Shown: one piece after another, positions 13,001 through 25,670 of the stretch | How positions within the stretch are numbered: position 1 is the stretch's first letter | Layout: each line of letters opens with the position of its first letter | Source of the DNA: Hydractinia symbiolongicarpus | Lineage: Eukaryota > Cnidaria > Hydrozoa > Anthoathecata > Hydractiniidae | Direction: 5' to 3' | Length of the DNA stretch: 64,000 nucleotides | Assembly (NCBI RefSeq): GCF_029227915.1 | Contig: NC_079876.1 | Span: 11,160,001 to 11,224,000 of the forward strand | Program-made: the position numbers and the translations under genes | The notes under the pieces: model-generated | Told to the model about the DNA's origin: nothing | The model's database searches: none | The model's input: the letters and a program-made list of their open reading frames with translations, nothing else

Positions 13001-14815
13001 TGTTAAACATTTTTATCGCTGCTGGTTTTAAATTTATTTAATTGTTAAGTAATTTATTCTTTGTTGTTGTAACAATACAACAAATCTATTGTGGACGCCA
13101 CAATGTAAAGTTTAATCTTTAATCGTGTAAGCCACGATGTAACGTTCGTGGAGGCCATGATTAGTAAAAAATAATGCACTGTGGACTTTCGTGGTTCGTG
13201 TGCAGCGCGGTAAAAATACGAACCATGATGTTAACAAACTTTTTTACAGTACTGTAAGTTTTATGAAAAATTTAACTTCGAATCAACTTACTTTTGTTCT
13301 TCAGATTTACAAAGTCGCATATATTTAACTTCACCAACTCCAGAAAAGAATGCCATTAACTGTTCAGAGGTAATCTAGAAAAAGAGATCAACAAGTGAAC
13401 AAAAATAACATTCGCTTTATACCACAAATAAGGAATTTCCAGCAAAAACCAAATAGTTGAATGAATTAAAGTTAGGAAAAGCGCTAAAAATCTTTCTTTA
13501 AAAAGCCAATCAAAAGTGCTGCATGTATCAGCAAACATATATGAAATTAAAGCAACATTGCAGACATACCGAGTCGTGAATGTTTTCTACAAATATTGTC
13601 CTTTTAATTTCTTCCAACTCCATCGGATCTGTGGTGCATGTTATCACCGGTGGTGGAGGCAAACCTGGTATATTTGTGGGTACCTAAATTATCCCAAAAA
13701 AAACATTTGGGTTAACAAAACTGCAATATTAAGAATCAATACAAAATTTGTAAAAATCGAAGCATCTACACACCTACCCACAGACATATAAGTCAAGTAA
13801 GATGTGCTATCAATACCACATGTGCCAATTTAGTACCTAACCTATTTGATGCACATATGCCAAAATCTTCAAGAAGTCTGCCATTGTCTGTTTTGTTAAA
13901 GTTGTAAATAAATACCCTGTTTTTATCATAAAAAAAAACATAAAAATGGTATTACATCTTCAACAGGAAAGGCTTGTGATAAGTACCCATTTGCTGTCAT
14001 TTGGGCATATGCGTTTGTTGTGTTGAGTAAATGCTGACATTCTACCTCCTCTGGAATTTCCTCTAAAAAAACAAAAATTATTCATAAAACTAGCAGTGGT
14101 TAAATATAAGGCAGGCGGGGATACAACGTTTGATTTTAAACAAGTTAGACGTATTGATAGTTTTGAAACCAATTGTTTGTTTGACTTAGACTTTGTATGA
14201 TTCCCTCTGTTTTTGCTTTGTACGATTATATTTTGATGGTGTTAAAATGAGCTACGTTGATGATTTAACTTCCCAGGATCCTGTTTTGATATTTTTTTTA
14301 AACAAAGTTACTGTGATGTTTTTGCTTCCTATATGATGTGGTTTTGTTAGCTTTGTGATAAAGAATAAAGATATTGAATATATCAATTATCAAATAATAA
14401 TTAGTTTCTTCAAAAATTGTGTAATATACATGTGTTACACTAAAAGCGATTTGGAAACGATTACGAAATGATTTTTAATTCAACGAAGCGATTTAAAACT
14501 TTTTGAAACTAATTGGAACAAATTTGAAACATTTTTTTTTTGTAAAAATTATTTTCCAATTTAATTTTAAAATCGTATAGAGATCATTTCAAATTAAATA
14601 TTATACATATTGAAATGATGAGTTTAAAAATGATAGGGCAGACGATCCCTAACAATCTGAATATTATGTATAAAATATCTTTACCTTGATTTAAAGGCAC
14701 GACAATAAGTGCCTTGTCAATGAAAACTGTGTTTGTCAAATGTTGAGCCACGCCACACTGTTCAGAGTGTTCATACTTAACATAACATAATTTAACGGCT
14801 ACTGGTAGAGTGTCA
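4032..14815 (-). CDS. SREK1: SREK1-like splicing regulator (two RRMs, RS domain), 5' partial
   Basis: Nuclear SR-related protein that modulates splice-site choice. Sixteen minus-strand exons: 14685-14815, 13956-14062, 13570-13683, 13292-13374, 11714-11800, 11513-11622, 11001-11016, 10468-10545, 9619-9654, 8964-8996, 8293-8340, 7406-7453, 6582-6617, 6240-6305, 5972-6058, 4032-4233. All have AG/GT borders and every junction phase agrees, giving about 426 residues. The first exon is the second half of RRM1 (VAQHLTNTVFIDKALIVVP is close to human SREK1). RRM2 is split over three exons (IKRTIFVENI; FFSGVGEVKYMRL; YAFIEFSMVESVPTALQYNG), followed by the VKPE segment, RSP/SRS repeats and a Lys/Glu-rich tail. 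The two-RRM layout favours SREK1 over SRSF11. The exon for the start and first half of RRM1 was not found up to the LINE at 15.8 kb. The end of the last exon is uncertain because a GTAATG donor lies at the DDQ codons. Confidence 0.87.
6911..7270. repeat. ~118-bp tandem repeat in an SREK1 intron, 3 copies
   Basis: Three diverged units each begin with a GAAGTGAACAAA-like block (near 6914, 7041 and 7158), followed by AAACTGATCAG and GCTTT..TAAAATTCT blocks. It lies in the intron between the 6582-6617 and 7406-7453 exons. The open frame it creates has no known similarity and is not a gene. Confidence 0.75.
12230..13254. mobile_element. Tc1/mariner-type MITE with TA target duplication
   Basis: The left end CAGTACTGTCATAAGGTTTG and the right end are inverted copies (CAGTACTGT, then GTTTGTTAACAT). 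TA lies just outside both ends (12228-12229 and 13255-13256). The 1,025-bp interior has degenerate ~60-bp units with GATCTTTTCGCTTTCTAC but no transposase. It sits in the SREK1 intron between the 11714-11800 and 13292-13374 exons. Confidence 0.8.
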
Positions 14816-14829
14816 CTAAAATTCACAAA

Positions 14830-15800
14830 ATGATTTGTGTAAAGGAAAATAAACCAGGCAATACAATTCCATATTTATAATTCATTAGTTGTATCTACGC
14901 CTTATTTAAATGCAATAAAATAATAGTTTTTAGAATTAATATAATGGAAAAAACTTTTATATAACATATACACCATTATGCTCAAAATGACAACAATGCA
15001 GGGAATTCCATGAAGAAAGCACCTACATATTAGAGAATTTGTGTGTGCGATTTTTTTGGACTTTTTAGAGCCCCTGGGTGGTGTAAGTGCAAAACATATT
15101 TCTTCTTAGGAAGTAACCTATAGCAAATATATACTGCAGGATTACATTGAAAGACTAAACGAAGAGAGAGGCTGCGTCAGATCATTTATTTTTTAAAAGG
15201 TTTTTGCACTGAAAGACTTATACTGAAAGACTATCCTTTTTTTAAAAAAAAAATGAGAATGAGTTTAAGATTTATTTTAGCAGCATGTGTTTACATTGTA
15301 TGTATTAAAAATAAAACAGGTCCCTCAAGAGCTTGTGGCAAAAATTAAATCGCAAATGAGCCATGCCAAAACATTCTTTACATACAATTATTGTGTAACA
15401 CTTCTCTTTCAAGAAAGGAAAAAAAAATTAAAAATTTTTAGCAAACATTTTTTATACATTTAAGAATATGAAAATAATATAAAAACTAAATTAATACATG
15501 AAAACAAAAATAATATTAAAATTTTACTCAAGAATAATATTGGAAAACACAAACCAAGCTTTAATGAATAATGCTCAATGTTTTAATCCTTCATTAAGAA
15601 GAAAATATAAACATAAATGTTCTAAAATATAGCTTTGCAGGTAAATTGTGCAATTTTTCAAGAACAATTGGTAATTTTTACATGTGCGATAGTCAAAACA
15701 CCCAAATAGCATTTGAGAATGTGTGAGCATAAGTGCGTGCAATCATACACGTCTTATGGAAATCTCTGCAATATTTAGTAAATTAAATTTTTAAAATTTA
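14830..15800. other. no gene seen (upstream of the first SREK1 exon found)
   Basis: I searched the minus strand for an exon encoding the start of RRM1 (a TLFGFLG-like motif) and did not find one. AT-rich intron or flank. Confidence 0.4.
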
Positions 15801-15828
15801 AAAAGAATTGAAAGACGTTTCTTTTACC

Positions 15829-18165
15829 CTATTTTATCTGGAGGGGGGACAAGTGCACTGACTGTTTGAGACTATTTTCACGAAATCTAGTCGGAAAATA
15901 GTGATTTATTAGCTCAAAACTATTGTGGAATGTTTGTGGTGCTAACTTATTTTTAACTTTAAACATGAAGATTAAGTGTTGATAGATAGTTATTTGATAA
16001 ACATTAAGCGCCTTTAAATCTTTCATAAAATGCCTTGAGTGAGTGCCATGATCCTGGTGGTAAATTATCCTAGTTGCTTGTTTTTGTTTGCTCAGAATTG
16101 GTTTTAATTTGGTCCTGTGTGTACTTGCCCATGCAATGTTTGCATAGTTTATGTACGAGTGAATTAGTGAGAAGTATATGTTTTTTAAACACATCTGGTT
16201 CAAAATAGATTTAGCTCTACAAAGAATACCAATATTTTTCGAGATTTTGTTTTCTACCAATTCAATATGTTTATTTCAAGTAATATTTTGATCTAGGATT
16301 ACTCTAAGGAACTTACTTTCTGTTTCCCTTTCAATTTCTATATTGTTTATTGCTAATTTTGGTAGTTTTAAAGGATTGTGATCTCTTCTACTAAATTTGT
16401 GAAAAAAAGTATATTTCGTTTTTTTTATATTTAAAGACAATTTGTTTGCACGGAACCACTCATTTATATCGATAAGTTCCGTATTTACAGAATCGAACAA
16501 ATCCTTTATGTTGCTATGAGAGTAAAATAAATTCGTGTCATCTGCAAACATTATTGGATCGAGCAATTTTGTAGCTCGTTTCAAATCGTTTACGTATATT
16601 AAAAATAAAAGTGGGCCTAATATCGAGCCTTGAGGTACTCCACAAAGTATGTGTTCATTGTCAGTTTTACCTTTTTCATAGCTTATAAACTGTTCTCTTT
16701 GAGAGAGATAACTACGAAACCAATTGAGTGATATGTTTCTGATACCACAAGATTCGAGTTTTTTTATTAGAATTTCGTGATCTACGGTGTCAAAGGCTTT
16801 TGATAAATCTATGAATACACCTATTGTATATTTATTTTCATTAAATGACCGGAGTATTTGGTCAACAATTGCATGTTCAGTAGCATGTGCATGTTAAAAT
16901 CCAAACTGTTTTTCATATAGAATGTTATGCTCTAAAAGAAATTTATATAATCTATTGTACATGATACGTTCAAGTACGGATATTGGTCTAAAGTTTGTTG
17001 GTAACGAGTCGTCTCCAGTTTTAAAAATTGGAGATACTCGTGCTATTTTTAGTTGCTCGGGAAAAATACCTTCTCTTAGAGATATCGAAAAAATGTGTTT
17101 TAGTGGTTCAAATAGTTGATCTTGACAGTTCTTAACTACATTCGAACTGATATCGTCATATCCTGGACTTTTGTTAATTTTAAGAGAGAGGAAAGCATCA
17201 GTTATTTCTTTATCAGTCAATGTTTCTTGCTTCATGTTTTCTTGATTTCTGTTTATATACGCGTCAAATTTTCGCTGAGTGTTAGGAATTGCTGATGCAA
17301 GTTTAGGTCCGACATTAACGAAGAATTTATTGAAAATTTCAGCTATTGTTTTAGCGTCTGTTATTTCTTCACCATTTGAAATCAGTCTCTTTGGGAATGA
17401 ACTTACTGTCTTTTTTTTCCCAATAACTTATTTAATAATTTGCCATGTTTTTTTAATGTCAAACTGATACTGTTTTAGTCGATTTGCATAGTGTTGTTTT
17501 TGTGATTTTAGTTTAATAGATTCAAATTAGGTTTTATATGCTTTATAATTATCCTCGTTCAACATAGTTCTCTTTTTAAGGAATTTATCGTATAATTTCT
17601 GTTTCCGCTTTGACGACTTTATGAGCCCTCTTGTCATCCACGGACTTAGTAAAGATTTAGATTTTGCTTTTATTTCTTTTATTGGAAATGTTTTATCATA
17701 TATTGAGAGAAATAATTTAAGAAATTCGTTGTAGGCTATGTTTGCATCACTTATGTTTTTGATATAGGACCAATCTACGTTACTTAATTTTTCTTTGAAA
17801 ATTGCAATTGTTTTGTCATTTATATTTCTTTTATATATTATTTGCGAGTCTGATTTACGGTTCACTTGCTGAGATCGCGTGATCACAAAAATTGGAAAAT
17901 GGTCCGAGATATCAGTCTTTATGATACCTGCACTTGTTTTATCATCTAGATTTATATTAGACAACACGTGGTCAATTAAAGTGGCACTCCTTCTTGTTAC
18001 TCTAGTTGGCTTGTTAACCAGAGGAAAAAAACTTCTTTCGAAAATAAAATGTATAAATTTTTTAACTTTTGCATTTGTTTCGTGATCTAAGAAGTTTAGG
18101 TTCAAGTCACCTACAATATAGGTTGGTTTATTATTCAGATTTAGCGAGGCGTTGCGTCTCAAAAA
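15829..18165 (-). pseudogene. 5'-truncated non-LTR retrotransposon ORF2 (CR1/L2-like)
   Basis: A single minus-strand frame runs about 778 codons and is broken only by four nonsense codons (17527-17529, 17428-17430, 16894-16896, 16276-16278), with no frameshift. It begins inside the AP endonuclease (IVGDLNLNF, TLIDHVLSN, DISDHFPIF). It then has the reverse transcriptase with VSPIFKTGD, FIDLSKAFDTVDH, GVPQGSILGPLLFLIY and the catalytic FADDT, followed by a C-terminal domain. The lost 5' end and few lesions point to a recent insertion that was dead on arrival by truncation. Clade is inferred from the endonuclease wording and is not certain. Confidence 0.88.
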
Positions 18166-18376
18166 TCAATACGACATTTTTGTCTAATGGGAACGGTTAC
18201 TTGTAATTCGTTTTATGTTTTATACCGTGCGTGCGTGGTGAAACAACTTCCATTAGACGTTTTCTACCTAGTATGCGCACAATGATGAATTTTTCTATTA
18301 TTAGCTTTATTATTCGTTATGTCGAAACATGTCGAAACGTTTATTTTACCTGTTTCCATTAAAAAATATTGTCTTA

Positions 18377-19033
18377 GGGCCTGATTATAAGATGCGAGTT
18401 GGCTCGGTGTTGGCCCGGTTGGCGGGTCAACCCGTTTAAAAAAATTACATATTATATGGGAAACGCCAAGCCTGGTGCCGGGTTGAAAAAGTGCGCATAT
18501 TTTTTTAAAAATGGCGGATGCAAGATGTGAACAAACAAGCGAAATTAAATCAAAATTATCATTAAGTATTTTGGTCGCCAATAGTTTGTTATTCCAAATC
18601 CAAGGTGGTCTGTATTTGTCATTGCTTCGAAGATATCGCCTAATACGGAACAAATTGACATATTTTTTACAAAACGAAGGAAACTCTTAAAACGTTTGAA
18701 ACACCAACAGGGAAATCCACGTAATATGCTCCACAAGTTCTAAAGTCCATTTAAACTTCTTGTCTGCTGCTTTGCTTGCCATTATTGTTTTTCCTCTGTT
18801 TTGGATCACAATACGCATGCTCTTCTTTTTCAACCCAGCCCTGGCTTGGCAAAGTGATATTATATGAGCCGATTCAACCCACCTAACCAACCTGTCCTAA
18901 GTGGGTTGACTCACCTCATATAATGTCAAATATTTTTTTTAGTGATCTGCCATTATGCCGAGCTGTTTAATTTTATCATGCGGAGTATGTGGCGAGCCAA
19001 CACCGAGCCAACTCGCCTCATATAATCAGGCTC
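18377..19033 (-). mobile_element. PIF/Harbinger-type non-autonomous element, TTA duplication
   Basis: Terminal inverted repeats of about 40 bp (GGGCCTGATTATAAGATGCG on the left, near-identical reversed on the right) flanked by TTA at 18374-18376 and 19034-19036. The minus strand carries a short frame starting MASKAADKKFKWTLELVEHI near 18780, like the start of the SANT/Myb-like second protein of Harbinger elements. It is quickly lost, so this is a 657-bp deletion derivative. Confidence 0.82.
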
Positions 19034-19158
19034 TTATAAGCTTTCCGATAAATGTTATGTCACTTTCACGATCGGCATGGAGTGATAGCTATTCAATGGC
19101 CAATCTATGCCGAAACAAAACATTGCAAATGGAAACAAAACCCCTATCCGATTATTCG

Positions 19159-19516
19159 TGGCGCCGTAGATTAGTGGTTATAGCTCTCGTACTCTGTGCG
19201 GGGGACCGGGGTTCGATTCCTCTTGACGGCGATTCAACATGGGCGAGTGAATGTTACCATAGCCCCGGGTTAACCCAAGCCATGTGAGGGAAATTGGGAA
19301 GATGGCACACTGTGTGTGCCGTTGGATGTTGCCGGGAGTTGTCTAGTAGAGCGCGGGCTCTAATTGGGTCTGCGTAGCTCAAAATAAGCATTAAATGCTC
19401 TAGGACTCTCCATCTACGCCATGGCCCCTCCTGGAAATAATAGACAGGGTATATCCCTCGATATTTGTGAGGCTAGCCATGTAAAATATGCACATCTATC
19501 TATCTATCTATCTATC
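19159..19516 (+). mobile_element. tRNA-derived SINE with (CTAT)n tail
   Basis: The head has Pol III promoter boxes: A box TAGATTAGTGGTTATAGC and B box GGTTCGATTCC about 50 bp later, with tRNA-like pairing GGCGCCG...GACGGC. A ~270-bp body and a CTAT tetranucleotide tail follow. A near-identical copy lies inverted at 42401-42750, which shows that the family is interspersed and fairly young. Confidence 0.88.
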
Positions 19517-19856
19517 CGATATGCTTTTTAAGACGCGGCGATAGCAAATCGTCTAATGGAAACAAGTCTTAACAAGAAGCCCTGGGGGCTCTAAGAATTT
19601 CCGCGCGCTACCAAAATATTTGATGAAAACCTGCTAATTCGTTGTGTTATTGCGCCAAACATTCAAAGGGGTTTGGTGCATGAACCTCTGAAGATAAAGC
19701 ACACCAGTGACATTATATCTTACAACAAACGCAAACAAATCGAAACGTGTCATAATAAACTCACATTTTAAAAGAAATTGCTAACAAAAAATACAGCCTA
19801 TCATTCATGGTTAAAAGTCTTGCGATTGAAACGTTTATGGTCTTAAACGGCATTAG

Positions 19857-20610
19857 TTGACAAAAAATCAAAATTTTGATGTGACCATCATTTTCAGCAT
19901 ACTTTTTTTATTAACTGTGTCAATTTTTGTCGAAAATAAAGCAGTTTTAATTTTTGGATAAATTTTGACCTGAAATGACATTTAGGTGACAAAAAATCAA
20001 AATTTTGTACCATCATCATTTTTAGCATACTTTTTTTGTTAACTGTGCCAGATTTAGCCGAAAATGAAGTGGTTTCAATTTTTGGACCATTTTTGGCCTA
20101 AAATGACATTTAAGGTGGCAAAAAACAAAAAAATTGATGTCACCATCATGTTCACCATACTTTTTTGTTAACTGTGCCAAAATTTGTCAAAAATAAAGTA
20201 GTTTTAATTTTTGGACCAATTTTAGCCTAAAATGACATTTAGGTAACAAGAAATCAAAATTTTGATGTCACCATCATGTTCAGCATACTTTATTTGTTTA
20301 CTGTGCCAAATTTTGTTAAAAATAAAGTAGTTTTAATTTTTGGACCAATTTTGGCCTGAAATGACATGTAGGTAAAAAGAAATCAAAATTTTGATGTCAC
20401 CATCATGTTCAGCATACTTTATTTGTTAACTGTTCCAAATTTTGTTGAAAATAAAGTAGTTCTAATTTTTGGACCAATTTTGGTCTAAAATGATATTTAG
20501 GTGACAAAAATCAAAATTATTATGTCACCATTATGTTCAGCATACTTTTTTTGTTAACTGTGCCTAATTTTGTCGAAAACAAATACCAATTTTGGCCTGA
20601 AGCGTCAATA
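19857..20610. repeat. ~128-bp tandem repeat, about 6 copies
   Basis: Units start near 19858, 19986, 20114, 20243, 20371 and 20498. Each has an AAATCAAAATTTTGATGTCA block, a CAGCATACTTTTTTTGTTAA block, an AATAAAGTAGTTTTAATTTT block and a GGACCAATTTTGGCC block. No coding potential; satellite-like. Confidence 0.9.
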
Positions 20611-20619
20611 CTAGACTTC

Positions 20620-22060
20620 CCAGTAGTTAAGGAGCTTGGGTACGAAGTTTACATCTGTGACGGACCAACGTGAAATCCCAGGGTCGATTTTTTCTCAAAA
20701 AATGCTCCGAAAGAAAAAAACGACGGTTTTAAAGAATTCAATAAAAATCACGGAAACAAATAATTATACTCATTTGGAGAATACAACTTTTTTTAATAGG
20801 AACGTCTAAATTTTAGGTGAGGCTGGATGTGCTGATTTTTTTATGCAAATATTCTTACCTGCGTTTTCCCTAAAAAGTTTCGGAAATTAGATATTTCGAC
20901 AAGAAAATAGGGAAATACTTTGCCATATTTACGGATGTTGGAGAATTTATAAATGGATGGTGAAATTTATACTGTTGTAAAATTGTAAAAAAAAACATGT
21001 TCATCAGTGAAGAGAGAAAAAACTGTCTTGAAATAATTATTTCTTAGTTAGACTATTATTTTGTTCTTTTAAACTATGAAGGAATTCGGGATGAGTACGT
21101 TCTTGCTCTTAAGTCTTGACTAAATCTCAGCCTTGATGTTCTTATAAAGAAAAAATATCTACTTTTTTCATAAATGGTTGTTACAGCATTAAAACAAGGG
21201 AGTACTACTATTTTTTCATCCATAGCAGGCGGATAACGAAAAAAATGAACATATCAAAGCAAAAAATAACAAAGTTCTTACCTTAACTGCTATCGACCGA
21301 AGCCAGTTAAAAAATGAACTCAAAGTTAAAATCCGTGCAGTAAAGGCTGATTACAGCTATCGAAATTTGTGATGGCTAATAAACAAAAGAGTTCATGTTA
21401 CAGGTCAAAAGTTTAAGCTTGGCTGCTAATGCGAAATAATACAGAATATGATAATAGTTTTGCGCATGATTTATTAACTGTAGCTATGTTTATTTTATAT
21501 AAGATTATAAGTTCCGAAAAATGTTGTTCAAAATTTATTATTTTATGGAGATTAGCAAAAAGTACTAATAAAATTACATTATTAAAAACTTTTTGTTGCA
21601 AAAATTTGACTGTTGCAGGATTATTGTCCATAACTAAAGAAGGTTTAATTGCTCATTAAAAAAAAATGAAAAGTTGCTCAACACTTCGCATTCAATAAAA
21701 CAAAAGGCGAGAGACAGCAAATAGTCTAATTCTGAACTGAATAACAGAAACGAAAAATGCACTATTTTCAATTTAGAGATTATTGGGAATTGCACAACAA
21801 AAAACGAATAATATTTGACTGAATAAATCCTTCTTTCGTCATCTCCACGCACTGCCCGAAGCGGTCATTGAATTTTTTTTAGCTATAAGCAGTGGTTTTA
21901 TTTGAATAGGGTGATAATTAAGCTCTTTCGAAAAATTACAATGTACTTTATGTTACACTATAACATATTTTATTTAAGAATACAATTCGCATTTTTCTCA
22001 CGGGATATATTTTTAGAGATTATCTTGTTTTTTAGGCCGAACATCATTTTCTCACGGATA
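20620..22060. other. no gene recognised
   Basis: Short open frames occur on both strands (21.4-21.85 kb) but none resembles a known protein, and no splice-consistent exon series was seen. Confidence 0.4.
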
Positions 22061-22330
22061 ACTCATTCACAGAGCACCAATTCACTGAAGCTAAAAGATC
22101 ACTTATTTGCAGATTACTTCACAGATCATTGATTCACTGAATCACTAAGTACTTTACAGAGCATTTAATTCTTTGAGCATGCTAAATTCAAAGATCACAT
22201 ATTCATAGAGCACTGATTCAAAGATAAATTATTCACTGAGTACTGATTCACTGAGCACTGATTCGCAGAGCACTGATTCGCAGAGCACTGATGCACTGAG
22301 CACTGATTCACAGAGCACTGAGGCACAGTT
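22060..22330. repeat. 15-bp minisatellite (CACTGATTC type)
   Basis: Degenerate units such as AGAGCACTGATTCGC repeat across the segment, most regular at 22245-22325. The minus-strand frame through it reads as monotonous QCSxN repeats and is not taken as a gene. Confidence 0.85.
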
Positions 22331-23996
22331 GTATGTAATAAGGCTATTGTCATATCTGTTTCGATTCCACAAAATACACAGGAGTAGTAAACGCCGCAGT
22401 AAACATGAAAACGAGGTTTATTATGAATGTTGTAAACCGAGTTGAAGTTTAAACCAAGATGACCAAAAGTCAAGTTGGTTCAAACCAAGTAGTCCTGCGC
22501 GTATTATAGTAAACCAAGTTAACTATTTCGAGTTATTATTTCTTTTTTTGAACTAAGTTGACCCCATGCATCAATTTAACTCGCTCCATTGTACTTAGTA
22601 AAGTTCCCGATCTATTAAATTCTGGATAATAAGGTAACAGACTAAATTGGGTTCATAATAGGGTTAAGTGTTTGATGAGACAAAAGGTAAAAAGATGTAT
22701 TTTTCAAACTAAAACATATGTACAAGGATTTTACATTTCAAGTACAAAAAGTGTGTGTTGTGGCTGAAATTCTTCCAACAAACTCTTCCAATTTGGCGTA
22801 ATTGGACCGTTCTTCAAGCAATCGTAAAACTTCACTTTGCCGTCTATGTTCAACAATGAAGTGTAGTGAGCTACGCTTCCTCTACGGTGTAGCGTAGTGC
22901 CCATCCATGTATACCTGAAATTCGAAATAAATAACTATAAACGTGACCATAATAAAACAATATATAGCATCCTTATACCTGAAATAGTTAACGACTTGTG
23001 CAAAACAAATATGGAGAGTCGATTAAATTTTGCAAACTTGTCAAATTTACTATCAATTTTAGTTACCTTTCTCCCTCTGTAAGGATGATTTCTCGCGGAA
23101 TGTTCAATAATCCTGTCCCATCAAAGCTTTCCACAGATATCGGCAAAATAATTGGGAAACATCTAAATATTTTTGGATCATATAGGATCTTTCTCCATTG
23201 CAGCACGGGTTGCTTTTTCCTCTAAAAATAGACATTAATTTCACATGGTGAAATATGGACAATTTATAAAATAGGGATAATTCGAAAACACTTACGTCAA
23301 GCTATTTTTATCCCATTGGATGAATCTCCTTTTGGGTAATGGTTTTTCCAGTGGTCGCATACATGGCGCCTTAAATGATCCAACCACCATTCAATGACGG
23401 CAGTTGTGAATAAGGACGCACTCGCACCGTCACCAGGGGCGGATCTAGCAAATTTTCTTTGTAGGTCATGATGCGCAGCATCATGACATACTAAGAAAAT
23501 TTGGATATACAGCTGGGGGTTTTGAAGGGCGCTGTAAGCCCCCCAAGTGGGGTCTGGGGCGGAGCCCCAGAAGCTTTCGCTGAAACAGGCTTTGCGAACC
23601 CTGAAATAGGCTTAAACGGGGACAAAAAACAACCTCGTATGCAGACGTTTTAGACCTTGATAACAGAAACGAAACATTCTCATAAACGCCGCAGCTCCGC
23701 ATAAACACTTCAAATAGAAAAAGAATGACAACTTAAATGTATTTCGTTAGCATAAATCATTTTTAGACTGTTTCGCCCAATGTCAGGGCTCGTCAGCATG
23801 CCTAGGACAAACGAAAAATAGATTGAAAATATAGTTCGTTAAGCCCGACATGGACAGTCATAATGCCGCTCCGGAAACCAGGTACTGTCGGCTGGAGTCA
23901 GGCCGAGCCCGGAATAAGGAAAATTTATTTATAGAAAGAAGTTATTGTTAAAGTGGAAGTAAAGAAATGGCTCTGTCAACTGCACGCACAGGAATT

Positions 23997-24172
23997 AATT
24001 ATCATTGCAGCTAGCTGTTTTGTCACATCATCGTATGATGATTGTAAAATTTTCAGAGGGTTGAGTATTATCATTACAGCTTGCTGTTTTGTTACATCAT
24101 CGTATGATGATTGTAAAATTTGCAGAGGGTTAAGTATTATCATTGCAGCTTGCTGTTTTGTCACATCATCGC
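23997..24172. repeat. 69-bp tandem repeat, 2.5 copies, within the hAT
   Basis: Three ATTATCATT[G/A]CAGCT starts near 23998, 24067 and 24136, each followed by GTCACATCATCGTATGATGA. The period is divisible by three, which keeps frames open on both strands; no protein is inferred. Confidence 0.85.
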
Positions 24173-24657
24173 AAAAACAAATGTACTGTATATAACTACT
24201 GTAAGAAGGTAAATGAAAAAAACTAAAAAGAAGGTAATTGGATTCATAACGTTATCATCACCTTCATCACCACCACGTAAAATTTAAGCATTCGAGAAAG
24301 CTTAGAAGGAAAAAAAAGACTTAGTTACTCCTTGACCCAGGTACTGTCAGCGGAGCCTACTGAGCCCGGGGACAATTTTGAATCAATCAGGTTTGTCATC
24401 ACCAAAAATGGGGAGGGGGGGGGGGAGAGGAGAGAGAGAAATATAATGAGTATGAAACTTATTACAGAAAGTAGTTTCTTAGATATGGATTTGTACAAAA
24501 AATTATACTTTATTTTAAAATTTATTTATATTTATATATTTATTCAGAAAAGGAAGAAACAATATTATTTATTTTATTACTTGTTAATTTTAACTTTAGA
24601 TATAAACAATATGAGTATATATTGAGGCTACATAGAAAAATAATTGATTTAAACATT

Positions 24658-25670
24658 TTACTTAAAATCCAATCTCCTGTTTTTAACAGCAAACTTATTG
24701 ATGACTGATGAGGTGGATGGTACAAATTCTTTGTGTATATGTAACAAAGCTAAGCCATTCAACCTATCTGCCACCATTGTACTGCGATTGTAGTTCTTAA
24801 GCCTTCTCATTGCAGAGAAAGAGCGTTCACATTCGCAGGATGTCACTGGTAATGTGGCAAGAATTCTTAAGGCTACAGTCAAATTGTCAAATTGTAATGA
24901 TGGAATTGCTTAAAGAGTGGCTGAAATATTATCAGGATAACTATCCTGCATCTCCCAGTACTTATGCCAGAGATCTAGCTCAGCATCAAGAGCTAAAAAG
25001 TTTGGCATGTCATCAGAATAAAAGCTACAAAAAGCTGTAAACTTGTCTTTCCATCCCAATAGACCATGTTTACTAACTAAAAACATCATCTTAGATGGAA
25101 TAATTGACAAGCCCTGATAAGAAGTCACAGTAGATATGTCAAAACGTAACTTCAATTCAGAATTTAAATTGTCCAACATTGGAATAGTTGTTGTCCTTTT
25201 AAAATAATCCGAAATGTTTTCAGCAGGAATGTTAGATCTGTTTTTTTGACGTCCACAAGTTCTAGGTTTTGTAGGAGTAACACATACTTTTTGAGCTAGA
25301 AATACAGCTTTCTCATACCACATTTAATGGTAGGCATCAACTGCATTTCGTGTAGCCATGGCTGCACTTTTAAGAGCATCAATCATATGAAGTCCCTCAA
25401 AAATATCGTTGGATTTGCTCTGAAGCATTCGTGTTACTGGCAGTGTTATATCAAATACAGACCGAGTAATTACCATTGTAATAATAAAATCAAAACTTGT
25501 AATTAATTTATATAAGGACAAGGCTTTTGATGATGTGTCAATATTGCATTGCCTTTGAACAAACATCTCCTCAAGAGTGAAAACAAGAGGGACATAAAGT
25601 TCTTGGAATGTATCCATACCTTCAACACGTTCAATCCACCTTGTGCGACAAACATCCTTAAGCTTTCCGA
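24658..25670 (-). pseudogene. hAT transposase, C-terminal two-thirds (ZMYM/52-kDa repressor-like)
   Basis: One frame read from about 25670: LKDVCRTRWIERVEG, the RW-containing motif typical of hAT transposases, a helical middle, then the dimerisation domain with TLPVTSCECERSFSAMRRLK and KNYNRSTM near the end. Two in-frame TAA codons (25324-25326 and 24910-24912) break it. The N-terminal zinc finger and first catalytic segment are absent; the upstream sequence in the neighbouring frame is OTU-like instead. Cannot make an active transposase. Confidence 0.8.

Noticed and set aside
15060-19600. GGGGCTCTAA-like ends near 15.07 and 19.58 kb as termini of one large element
   Set aside because: Match is short and imperfect, and no flanking duplication was found.
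22195-22473. Minus-strand frame with QCSxN repeats
   Set aside because: Translation of the 15-bp minisatellite only.
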